From Chromobotia macracanthus (Eukaryota > Chordata > Actinopteri > Cypriniformes > Botiidae), in NCBI GenBank assembly GCA_036877525.1, contig JAZGTH010000066.1, positions 2,689,001 to 2,753,000 of the forward strand: DNA of 64,000 bases, read 5' to 3'. Both the position numbers and the translations under genes were made by a program. Below, piece after piece: positions 35,580 through 49,035 of this stretch. The notes below the pieces were generated by a model. The model saw nothing but the letters and a program-made list of their open reading frames with translations. It made no database searches and was not told the origin of the DNA. Numbering within the stretch: position 1 is the first letter of the stretch; each line of letters opens with the position of its first letter.

Positions 35580-38500
35580 CTAAAAGCACAAAATTACACA
35601 ATGTAAACAAGACAATGGAGATAATCCAGATCAAAACAGACTCAAAGTGTTACAGGGATGTGAAGGTCCTGACATCACAACTGAATTAAATGTGTCAGGA
35701 GCCATTTACCATAAGCTGTAATACTGTAAGTAAAAGTGCAGTACACAGATCTTACCTTTACCGTGTCATTCCACTGGTGGGGAACGTCCTCTGGTTCAGG
35801 AGGGTAGGACATCCAGGATGGACTGCGGTACGAGGAGGGCGGAGACATGACAAAGTAATCAGAGTAGCCAGGACGGTTGGCAGATATGGCATATACTGCT
35901 GTCATCGGGTTTCCTGCAATGACACCAAAAAAAACCCTTTATTTAGGTTACATCAAAAAACAATGAAGGGTGAGATATTTCAACACAAACATTTTCTTTG
36001 ATACAGTATTGTGGTATGAGTATTTAAAGTTGCAATCTATAACTTCTGCCTCTGTCACCATTTCTGGTTAAAACATAAAACTGCAGGAAATTTTACATAC
36101 TTTTCTTTCTTTATGCTGGTAAAGTCAAACTGACCCAACCCAACAATCCAACAGCTCAAATTATAAATCATTATTCTAAACTTACCATTGGGAATTGGGA
36201 TATGGAGCCGGTTTTGAACACTAATCTGTCATATACTTGCTCAGTACCTCATTTTTGTTCATTTTTAACCAAAAAAAACATTACAGATTGCAGCTTTAAA
36301 ATAGGTCTCTTGTTTTTCCAATGCATACACGCCTCCATTTTGTATACGTTTATAAAATCTTGATCATAAGCTGCTTTGAAAAAGATCTCAGTGTTTTGCA
36401 GACATCTGTTTATCATCACGCAGGAGTCTGACCTGAGTAGCTTGTCATGGACTCATCCATTGTAACAGCTGGAAAAGGAGCTCGGCTGATTGGCAGGTAG
36501 GGGGCGCCATTGTGCTGGTTTATCTCGGGGGCCTCAGAGACGTGGTGCTTTAGGGTCGTGTCTGGTGTGGAGCTGCATTAACACATGAAGAATTCATGGA
36601 CGTGAACTTGTTATGCTCTGGTCAAATCAGAAGGGGGCAACACTGGCCAACATCGCCACAGAACACACTCAAAGCAGCCAACAGCAGTGATGGCAAGCGT
36701 CTTTTATTGCACTCACATCACAAAGCATAAATAAATCATTTCTGGCCTATACAATAAAACCTTTAAACCACACGTAACTCAGAACAGGAGTACAAATATT
36801 GTGTGAATTTTAAGGTTCCTCTCACCATCTTACTGAATTTCCAGGCATGGCTCCGCCCCTTGGGGAGATGAGAGGTGGCGGGGGCCCCAAACCCATATCA
36901 GGCAGCTGGGTAAACCTGAATCCCTGCAGAGCCAATCACATCGAACCGTTCACCACAACAACCAGTCAACTGCCTCAGCGCTACCGTATGCTGATTCTGG
37001 TCACTGAGGTGTGACCAAATAAGATCTTTTGTAAAAGGACTCTTGTGTTGACATAATGTACCAACATAATAGTTCATCATTTACTCACTGGTTTCGGGAG
37101 GCTACACTGGTGCATATCGGGCCCGAAGGATGAGCCCCGTTGAAGGACTCCGTTGGGGTGGTTTATAGTGCCAGGCGCGCTGGTAACTCCATCCAAGTAG
37201 AGGCTGCCGTGGCTTGGGTTGTAAGCGCTGTGAGGGTGGTGGTGATGATGATGATGGTGGTGGTGGCTGGCCGGTGTGGGTTCGGCAGACGCCAGGCCAA
37301 ACGCATTGTCCAAGAGCAGATGCATCTGCTGTCGCACCTCATTGATGGACGGCTGGGAGCTCAGGGTGGAGGAGTCGGAGTGACCTTTGACCTGCTGACC
37401 ACCTCCAAAACCCAGAGAACTCAGGAGCCGATCCACATCCGTCTCTTCAATAGGCTCAGCCTCACCCTGGTGTTTACACAATAAAACGTCAACACAAGTC
37501 GGGTTGTGTCACGTGACGTATGCGTGTATGTGAATGTAGTTCCGTCATATATATTGAATGCAAAAATCACCCATAAAAAGGTTTGAATGCCATTGCATTA
37601 GATAACAAAAGAACAAACCAAGTGGCACTTTTAAAACCGCAATCCATAACTAATCGCCTCTCTAACGCCATCTTTGTTTGAACCTAAAATTGCAGGTTGC
37701 TTTATGTACTTTTCTTTACATATGACTTTAAAGTCAAATAAAGGCAAACTAAGGAGGGTATGGAGACAGTTTTGAACATGAGCTCAATGAATAATTTGTT
37801 TAGTTTTACTCGAAAAAGTTATGTTTCAGACAAACACATACATATTATTCAACAAATGTTAGATTTTAAATGATGAAACAACATATACACTGTATTTGAA
37901 CACTGTCAGAACATGTCTAACTGTTAATAATGATGAACTATATCTGTGTGAACTTGAGGAGAACTGACGGGGAAATCATTTTGACACCAGCAGATTACAA
38001 GTCAATTACAAGATTACAAGATTACAATGCCTGATAAAATAAAAGTTCTGCGAAAAACTTATAGCATCATTTGTTTGCCGGTGCAACTCATTTTGATATT
38101 TTTCTCTATTTATGACATGCATAAATACATTGTGCAGCCAGTCACGTAAGTGTTAACAGCTTCAATCTAAAAGCAAAAAGCTCAGCACATTTGAAAGCTA
38201 TTATCGAATTTATAATTTAAATGACTGAACGGCCCATAATTATATTCTCATTGGAAGGGATTCTGCTCTGTGATGAGGTGGGCAGAAAACCCACCTAAAA
38301 CATTGTTCCTAAACATTCAAAATAACATTTTTAACATTTTTTTTACTTAATGTAAATGTTAGAGAAATGTTCTTACAACCTAAAATTGGGACATTAATAG
38401 GACATAATAGCTGGGATATTTGCACAGCAGGGCTACAGCAGAAGACTTCATAAGCAGTCAGGCTTTAGTGTTTGTTCCCATAATGCACTGGGGTTGGCAG

Positions 38501-41500
38501 CACTCACGTTGTAGCCGCTGTTGCGGATGCCTCTTCTGGATCTCTCTCCCATGACTAGCATGTCCATCTCGGTCTCCACAGGACTCGGGGTGTTCAGAGA
38601 CTGCCTGCTCCAAAACGTAGGTTCCCTGTGAGAGTCACTGATAAGTGGAAAGGAGAAAAAACAGTCAAGGTTCATTTTGCATGCATATTTTTAATTTTTA
38701 ACATTGCAATTATTGGTTTGTTTTGATGTCGTTTTTAGTTAATAATTTTAGTGCTTCATCCTAAACTTAAGTTCATTGCTAAGGCAACACACCTCCTGCG
38801 GTACGTTACACAAGGGGAGGGTTTTCTGTCCTCCTTCGCTCCCCGTACATCCTCCAGGTCCAGGGAGGCGTGCTCGCGCCTCAGTCTGTCTCGATGACTG
38901 TACATGTGGCTGCTGCCGCTCCCGCTGCTGCTGGTGGCCGGAGCGTCGCTGTAGCCTTTCCTCTGAGCTTTCAACCTCAGCTTATTGCGGTAGTGCTCGA
39001 TGTCTGACTTCTGCTTTAGCCCCATGTTAACCTGTGGGTGAACGAGTCGTTTACGGGATTAATTCAGGCAAAATGGTCATTTTGTCGGTGTTAACCAACA
39101 TTATGTTGTTACAAACCTGCAGGACTTTTTCTTTTGCTTGGGAAACAAGGAGAAATTTGTAAAAAATGTGGACATGGATTTTTAAAACATTCTGCTACTG
39201 TTACTGCAAGAATGTTTTTGATAACTTTAAGAATACTTTTAGAGAACATTATCCAATGTTAGCTGGGGACCAATAACACAGGGCCCAGTGTCTGCTGACC
39301 ATCCCTCAGTTACATACATAAATCAACAATTAAACACATCTCAGATAATGAGATGGCCCCGCCTCCACGGCGATAGCAAACATACCTCTCCATTCACAAT
39401 GGAGGAGTCTTGCCTGTGATTGGACGAGTAGTTGGGGGGGGCAGCCATTGGCTTGATGGTGCTGAGGTGTAAAGAGCCGGTTAGAGAATCATAATGGTCT
39501 GAAATAAGACACAGGAGACCAATGCAATCATATAAAATGACAGTATGGGGACAAAAAGAGGCCAGTAAAAGCACAGCTGGGCTGTATATGATCCGCATGC
39601 AGAATAACTGGTCTGCCACTGGAAACTCATGGAAAAATCACTTATTCATGGGTTGGGGGGTTAACAGTACAGTATGGATGTTTTGACAGTACTTCTGGAT
39701 GGACAGTTTTGCACTGGCTGTAAAGTTATTTAGGAGAATATTATTCCTTAGTATAGTGGAGTTCAAAAGTCAAAGCTACTAAAGAAAATGCTTCTATTTT
39801 TCATGTTTTATTATGAAATATATATCAGTAAAATCATTTTGAGGAAAAGTTGCATTGAAAAATGTATATTTATTTTGGAATGTATTTGGCATGTTTCCCT
39901 TTTGCCATAATGACAGCAGAGACTTCAGCTTGAATGAGCTACACAAGTGTAGGGTTATTTTACTTATTTTACTTTACATTACTCAGACTTAAAACTCGCA
40001 GAAAACGTTTCATTTAAAATAAATGTTACGCTTAATTTAGCCAGTTACAAAAAGTAATCCACTGTTTTATATTAAACTCTTGACACTTTTTAAATTCTTA
40101 CAGTCTTACATTCATAATGGTTGATTTTAATAAAGCCGACCAACAGAATCCTGTTCTCACCATTTCTAATATGTTGTTCCTCTTTGGGCACTTTCTGTGC
40201 TGTAGATCTCCGAGCTGTGGAGCTTCTTCCCATGTTTAGCTTCCCGGATTCGATGCTCGAAACGGAGCCCTCCTCGCTTGGCAACCTGCTGCAGGTAGCC
40301 ATGGCAACAGAGGTAACAGTAAGTTTACTGCATGTGGTACGTTGCAGGGGTAACAGCTGACCTGCAGGGCCCTCTGACCTCCAATAACCTGCGTTAAACC
40401 ATGATGATGTCGTTTAACAAACACCACCGCAGGGTGCTTGTCCAGTCACGACACTTCGTGCCTTTTAAACAAGCGTTTAACAACGAAACGAATTCTGCAT
40501 TAGAACAACAACTGTCACAAGAATCAGAATGCATGCCACGTGTCGGAGAGGACTGCAAGAGTAACATCATTTACTGTAGGGAATGCTGGCAAAATTAACT
40601 CACTGGGGCAAAAGAAAAATCCAAGGATGGTGTGTTTACAACAAATGGCTAATTGGAGAATAAAAGTTGGCAAGACAAATTCGTTTCACTTGGAGAGACT
40701 CTAGCCTGTTGTATAACAGAACTACTTGCAATGCTAGTTATATAGAATGTGGCACATGCATAATGTAAAATGTGAAAGGTACAGGTAAGACTCAAAGAAA
40801 CTAGCAAGACCTCAGTGAGGGAGGTACTAAACTGATAGTTGGTCAAAAGAGAATAGAACATTAACTACAACAAAACAAGAGAAAGGCGACTGAATGTGGA
40901 AGTGGGAACAATAAGTTGCTAAAAAAACACATGCAGATCTGCTGCTGATGGTGAAAAAATCCTATTTTATGAAATGTTTTGCACAGGTCAGGGGGTATGA
41001 GGAATTAAAAGGAACATTTTGTGCATTATTTATGAAGCAATTTTGAAGCAATTCACGTTAAATCAACAACTCACAAAACACAATCATAGAAGTGAGACAC
41101 CGTATGTGTAATTTCCATTAAACCAGAAGAGTTTAATTAACTACAATTACTGAAACAAGGAATGTTCCATTATCACATCAAAATAATCAAAAACAAATGC
41201 AACGCTTTAGTCAAAAACACTTCTCGCGCCGAGGAGAGGCCAATAATGTGCAGTCAACAAAATATGCATATTACAGTAAATCTGCTAATCTTCTAGGCAT
41301 GCGTGCCAAAAATCTGCCATGCACATAATACCCCCCCCACATACACACACACACACACATACACAAACAAACACACACACAGACACACACACACACACAC
41401 ACACATACGCTTTCTAGGTCTAATGAAGGCAGGCAGGCAGAGTGAATGCTTCGCCCATCATGCCCACAGGCACACTGAATCATACATGATTCTGAGACTG

Positions 41501-44500
41501 TAAGTGTTCTTGGCATCCCAGCATGCACCTCTTTGAAGCGCTTCAGTCTGTCTCTATCCCTGCCAGGATTTCTGCCGGTAAACGGTTGAACCCTGTGTAC
41601 ATTTTCTGCATTTGTTTTCCCAAATAATTATTTCCCCAGCCCTCTTCCCCGCAGGCTCTTTCACGTTAAATGGAGCCGCCCAAGAGAAATAACCAAAAGC
41701 GTTAAGAGCAGGAGACAGAGATGCTGTGGAGAAACAGCGAAGACATGCTGGAATGATTTTAAGCTGCAATGATTTTTACGTTGTCCCTCCTACAATGTAA
41801 AGGCTTATTTATGATCTCACAGAGCTCAATGTGGGCAGTTAACTCAGAGATGGGAGAGATGAGAGGTGGAGGGTTTTGAAAAGCTGTCTATGCGTCAAAA
41901 CCGTTGTTGATAAATTTCTACTGCGTTTCATTTGCATTTCATGTGACGGGAGGGAAAGGGACCTTAGGAGATTTCTCTCTTTGTGTATTAAAGCAGAAAT
42001 TTGTAACTTTTATGAAGTAAAAACTTTTAAAAAGAACAAAAATCAACACGACAGATCAGTGTTCAAAGCAGTTTCCTTGCCTTACCCTGACTGACAACTG
42101 TAAGTTTATAATAATGATATATAATTTGAGCTGTCGGTTTCGATTTCCCAGGAAATGCCAGTCTGACTTTGTTTGACTGTAACATATGTAAAGAAAAGTA
42201 TGTAAAGTAACCTGCAGTTTTATGTTTCACACAGAGGCGACAGAGAGACGAAAGTTACGAATTGCAGCTTTAAAAAAATACTCGCAACAGAGTAACATGC
42301 TAAAGATTTCATCTGAACAACTTAATGTTTTAGGTGTTGAAGGTATTTGTGATTTTGTGCAGCTACCTTCTGGTTTGGATTCTAAAAATATGTCCAAATC
42401 TTTTATTTTTTTACCTAAGCTTGTTCTTCTCTCCTCCACAGATTTTTCTTGAACAGCGTCTTATACTTAAAAATTTAATCTGCTCAACGGATATTAAATG
42501 TCATATTTAAGATGCGTCTGATTTGTCAGGAGGAAGAAGATAAGAAACACAAGTGAAAAAGTATTCTGTGGTTATATCGAGCTTCTTAAAAAATGTATGA
42601 TGCTCACAGCTTTTGAAGTCTCTGTTTTTCTGCAGAGGATTGTGTGATATACTGTGATTCTAGCTTATTCCATTTGGTACATCTAAAACATGCACAGGTT
42701 TGGTATTTTTCGTTCTATAATAAAAACACTCACCTCAGGTGCATCTCTGTCGACTGGGGTCTTTTTGAGGCGGTCCCATCCTGTAACAGCCTATCCTGCG
42801 TCAAAGGAGCGTCCCGGACCGGCAGAGACAGGACAAGGGTTTCCTTGGTAACAGTGAGACCTTCCTCACCTGATTGGCCCATGTGCTGCTTGACATAGTC
42901 GAAACCCTGCACAGGCTGGAGTCAGCAGAACAGAAATTACCCAGCTAACAGGGAACGTTGGCTAACCTTCTAAAGTTCTCTCAAGGTTATTAAATAAGTT
43001 CTTGCAGTAACTTAATACAACATAATAACATTCATTTACTGATGCACTGAAATTATTTCCAGTTCAGCTGTACTTCACACAAGCCGCATATGACGAGTCA
43101 AGCCGCCAGGGCGTATTTAAAATGAAAGAGCCATAGTACACTTCATTTTAATGAATTATAGATCAATTTCCTGCAGACAGGGTGCGATGAAGCAAAATGC
43201 CTCTTGGATCGTGAAAAGATATACAATTGTGTCACAGTGCAAAATCATTACAATGTAAATGCAGAAAATATTAACGCTTATATTTAATTATTAAAGCACT
43301 GATCTGGCATCTGTCTTTATTTTTAACCAAAAAGGTTACAGATTGCAGCTTTAATTCAGGAGTGTTACATTTGCATTGGAAATCACCACAACATGTTTTT
43401 CAGCACACTGACTTTTAATGAAGTTTAATTTGATTTGAGCGTAGAGCTCCAGTTATAAGTCTTGTGCAGGATACGAGCTGATCTTTCCAATTTACGCACC
43501 GTGACTCGCCAGTCACTGCGCAAACAAGCTGTGAAAACACTCCAGGATGGTACAAACACACTAACAGGTCGAAGCACAAAGCACGCAGGCAGACAGACAT
43601 GCAACTGATATAAACATCAGGCTGTTATAGCGTGACTAATCGTCAGATGAGTGCTGGTATCTGAGTCTAATAGAGCTTAACAGGATTGAGTAAGTCATGT
43701 TTTCAGATCTGAGAATTCCGCTAAGAGGGCTTCACGATCAAAGAGACAATTATCATAATTACAAATGATTTGCATATTTTTACATTAGTAAAAACAACAC
43801 AGATCTAAAGTCGATAAGGAGGTAAGATATTCTTAGGCTTTGCTATTAATATTCCTCCTACCCAGCTAACCAGGGAACGTTCTTTCGAACATGTTTTAAT
43901 GTTCTCCAAAAGTTCTCTCCAAGTTATTAAAAAGTGTTCTTGAAGTAACGATGGTAGAATGTTTTTTCACATTACATATCAAATATATCCAAAATGTTAT
44001 TCTTAATTTTTTAATGGAATGTTTTAAAAACATTACAGAGTTAAAAAGATTAATGTTAATACAATGTCTAAAAAACTGGACTTTCTGAATGTTCCTAACG
44101 TTCCTTAACGTTTTCATTACTTAATGGAAAGTACACTCTTTAAAATAAAGGTTCTTTAAAGGTTCTTCACAGCAATGCCACAGAAGAACAATTTTTCTTT
44201 CCTTTTTATACTCTAAAGAACCTTTTTCCTCTACAAAGAACATTTTGTGGAACAGAAAGGTTCTACAGATGTTAAAATGGTTCTTCTACGGCATCACTGT
44301 GAAGAACCCTGTATTTTTAAAAGAACAGAGGAGTCAAGGCTATAAACATGCAGTCAGGCTTAATGCATGAGGCAGTAATACCTGGTGGTGATAACTTCCA
44401 TCTCTCCGATATGAAGTCTGCATGGGAGAAGCAGTGAAGACAGTTGGAGGGATTCTGGGAGGGTTGAAATGTGGCATTCCAGAGTTTTTCAATAGCGTGA

Positions 44501-47500
44501 CTTGTGTAGTGACATCCCAAAGCGTTTGAGGGACATGTCATTTCAAAAGTGTATGTCCAGCATCATATGGATTTACAACATCATATAGTATATAAGGAAT
44601 CTTGTGAATGTATACAGGAAAACAAGATTTCGTTTTTTGGTGATGCCGTACACTGGACGGTTCCTTTTACCACGCCAGTTTGGTTACGTTTTTTAATATG
44701 GTGCTGACATAATTCGTTTTTCAGGACAGTGATGTGTTCATTTTTGGTTTGGAAGAGGTTACCTTGGTGCGGCGATGGAAATTACGAAACGCACTGGTCT
44801 TGAAGACGGTTCGGTTTCTCCTGCATATGACGACCACGGCCATAACCACCACAACCATGACTAGAGATACTGGTATGAGGACTGCTAGTATCCACAGGTT
44901 ACTAGGTAAACTCTTCACTACCGCTGTACACACACAAACACACAGAAACACAATGCACATTGAGAATCAATATAAGTTTTCAATGCTGGCACATAATTTC
45001 ATCAGCTGTCTCCAACACACTTTTTTTTAATATTATACAAATTTTATATAATTTTAATATTAATATTTTAATATTATACAAATTTTATATAATTTTAATA
45101 TTTTATTATTATTCTAATTTTATATAATTTTAATATATAATGAAAACATTATTCGCAAGTTCTTAATGGAACGTTTCAAAAATGTTACAGAATTAAAAAA
45201 TGTCTGAATATTGTTTTTATAACCAAAACATAATGATAATCACCACAAACTATAATTTATTATTTTATATTTAACACATTAAACATACAGCTGCAGATTA
45301 TATCTACAACATACAAAACATACTGAATTATGGTAGGTGGTAATGTAAAAAAAACTAGAATAGATATTTATCACACAAACTGAAATGTATACATACGTTC
45401 AGCCTGAATCTGGACGAAGTAGCCCAGTGTGAGAGCCATGGTCTGAGAGTCCACCATGTTCAGGGTCTTAGCTGCAGAGATGCCATCTATAGGAGACCCG
45501 TCCACTTGTACATAGTAGGTCATTTCAGCAGGGTTCTTAAAACCAGCCAGTCTCTGGATACTGACCATCTGTGAGAGACACGGACACTTTGTGTCTTTTT
45601 CCCAGAATTCCCAGAATATATAATGTTAGTCAACATATCTGGTGCCAAAAACAGTTGTAATTTAGCTTTAGGGGCTATTCACAAAATGCATCTTTTGCAT
45701 CTAACATATAAAACAGTTGCCATGCCAACTTTGCAACGCTTGCCCCGTCTCCGGTGTCTTCCGATTGGTCCACCGTTGTGTAACTGACATTAACGAGTGG
45801 CACTTTGTGTCATCGCTAAAATTATTTTAACTTCAAAAGATGCGAGGGCAATGTGTTTATATAGAAAACAATGGAAAAGCAGTGCAGCGGACTGGAATGA
45901 ACAGCTATAAAAATTGTAAATGTATGATTTTATATAGATATTGGTGATGGCACACCTGGACAGTGTAATCGCCCGCAGTTGCCGCTCTCCTAAGCGAAGG
46001 CCACGTCGACTGGCGAACAGAAAGAGTTCGGCCAGTCGCTGCTCCATCAGACTGGCAAAACTCTGATAACTCTGCTCAAGAGAAGAGCTGTCGACGTCCT
46101 GAATTACTGGAGAGACAGAGAAAGGCAGAGGAAAACTGTATTGCTCCTTTCAAAGCTCAGGAGATGTGATGGAGGTCTCAGTTGTGTTTCATTTAAGTAT
46201 CAACTGTCTTAGATGTTTCTCCTAAAAATGGTTTGAAAAACAAATGAGACAGTAGTTAAAATGCATTAAACAGTACTGAGCAGTAAAATTAATGCAGATT
46301 GTGGTAGAAATAATCTGGATTTGGGTAAATTTGTTGAGAAAAGTTTGAGCTCATATTGAGATCTTTAATACTATTGACATCTGATTGCAGACTTGGCACA
46401 TCTGAGCTCAGTCTGAGATATTGTTGATATCTCTTCTGAAACTCCAACTGAGACATTTGTGAGATTTCTGGGTCTGTTTCTCAGGAGAAATACCAATTCC
46501 ATTTGCTCTCCATTTAGTCTGCTTGTTGTCTAGGAGAAATAATTGAGATATTAAAGAGATCTCATCTGTGATTGAGAGAGAACAAAGTGAAAAGTTTACC
46601 GTTCTCACACTTTAAATCTAAAAAACTGTAATTACTGTAGAATGGACCTTACTGTAGAAAAGTCACTGGATGGTTTACCATGTGATCCTAAATGCAGAGG
46701 TCACATTGTAAGTATGGGTTACCATACATTGACAAGTATGCCACTTTCACTTAAAAGAGGAGAATGAAAAAGAGAGAAGAGCTAGCTAAAGCAACGGAGG
46801 AAACATTATGTGCAAGAACTTCTGCTTAAACCTAGAAATAGAGATTTCACACTCAGTATTCTGATCCAGTGTGATGTCTCCAGATCAGTTGGTGGGGAGC
46901 AACTAAATAATACATCAATACTTGTCCTCAAGAAGAAGACGGCCCCCTGTGTTTAAAAAAAAGGGAAAAAACACATCGGCAAAACGTAATCACACAACAC
47001 ATGCTGGTAAATGGCCGTCTGGGTACTGGTTAGCAGCTGAACCGTTATGGTAATTACCTGTGATTACCCAGTAATCTCTGGTTGCTACTGATGTGTTGAG
47101 ATTGTGGTACTCAAGAGCTGTGAACAGAGAGTAAAGATAGTGAGAATGAAGACACAACTGTATTTTTCAGGTTAGTTTTAGATTTAAAAAGCCTGGCGAC
47201 AAAGGATGCCGTACAAGAGATGAGTGTTGCGTGGGTAGCTAAATTAATGCCCAAGTTGTAGGTTCAAAGTCAAATGAATTTTAAAATGACAGTGTACATT
47301 TATTCACATTAATTTATTTAAGTGCTGTGATTGGTCACCGTTTACTTACATTTTACCTAAAGTTTTTTCAAAAATTAAAATTCTATCATGTGAAGATCAT
47401 GTAAAAGATCTGCCTCAACCAAAACTAAATTTAATTCAACTGAAATAAACACGAACTACTATTTCAATACGAAAACATCAGTAGTGCGAGTAAATAAGAC

Positions 47501-48940
47501 ATCGAGTAAACATGAGCAGGAACTTACGCTCGGCGATGATCAGAGGGGGGTAAAAGAGGAAGTAGCCAACAAGCTCAGCCGTCAACTGGTTAATCAGACC
47601 ACTAGCTGTCGTTCCGTTGAGAGGATAGCTACCATTCCACACTACATACACCAGAGTAACTGCCAGAGAATTCCCTGTCTGATACGTCTTCAGAATCTGT
47701 CAAAAACACAAACAAACCATAAATTCATTCCCAACAAACTGCCCCTCAGAGGAACAGTGTTATAGGGTAAACCATTTATCAACATTTGCTTTCAAGTTCA
47801 AACGAACAACAACCTCGACTGAAAGAGTCCCATAAGAGTCATCCACTTTCTCCTGCGCCTCAGTAAACACGTTTTCCAGCCGCTGCTCCATCATTTGGAT
47901 GAAGCCGCAGGATTCAATCTTATCTGTTGGCCCGACAAACCTGAGAACTTCGCAACAACAACAACATGGGAGTGCTAAACAAGAACAGATTTCACACGTC
48001 AGTCAGTTCCATTTCTAGTTACCAATGTTAGTGGTTATTGGGTTAAGATTGGTTAAGTTAAACTGACTTGCTGTCTGTTAAAGGGCTCAAGCACAAAACT
48101 AGACCCCCTCCAACTTTAACCCTTTGTGCAAATGATAAAGAAAGTTAATCTCACCTGTTTTGATTTGTAAGTGGATTCCAAGGCTGGGCAGCCAGGGGGC
48201 CACTGGATATGGGATGGCCAGTGTCACAGGAATGTACTCTCTGATGTCAGCCAATAGCTTGTCAAAGCCGTAGGACGTTACAGTGTCCATAACAACAGAG
48301 GTTACAATCACGGTATTCCCTCTCGAGACGTAGTAGCCCAGAGTCACATTAGAAGGAGTGCAGATATCTCGTTCCAGCTACAGAGAAATACAATACATCA
48401 GCGTTCTGTTTAATAGAAATTATAGTTGTATTTGTACTAAGCATCATTATTTAAATATTATTATAATATGGCTCTGGAATACATGATTCTGATTGGTCTG
48501 TCTCGCTAAACTCTATATTTGACTGTTGCCTTGGCAACCAATGTTCTACACTGCTGTAGAACATCACGCCTCTCTTATATATTTTGTTTATATAATCAAG
48601 TCAATATTTCAGGTTCGTGTTTTTACTTATTTATTACGTAGCTTTGTACTAATTAACACCAAGCTGCAGTTGACTACAGTAAAATCCACACTGATGTTAA
48701 CTGTATCTATATTTTATGGGTTTCTGTTGTTAATACATGCCTCTTTGAAGTCATACGACACGCTTTCATTACAAATTCTTTTGCTGGATTGTTCTTAAAT
48801 GCTTTTACACACAGTTGCTCTTACAAGTTTTATTGAGCGCTTGAAGCACTTCAGTACAAATACCACATGAATAAATTTCACCATATTGAGCCAAGCTGAC
48901 TGCCCCCCCTACACACACACACACACACACAAACACACAC

Positions 48941-49035
<95 letters not shown>

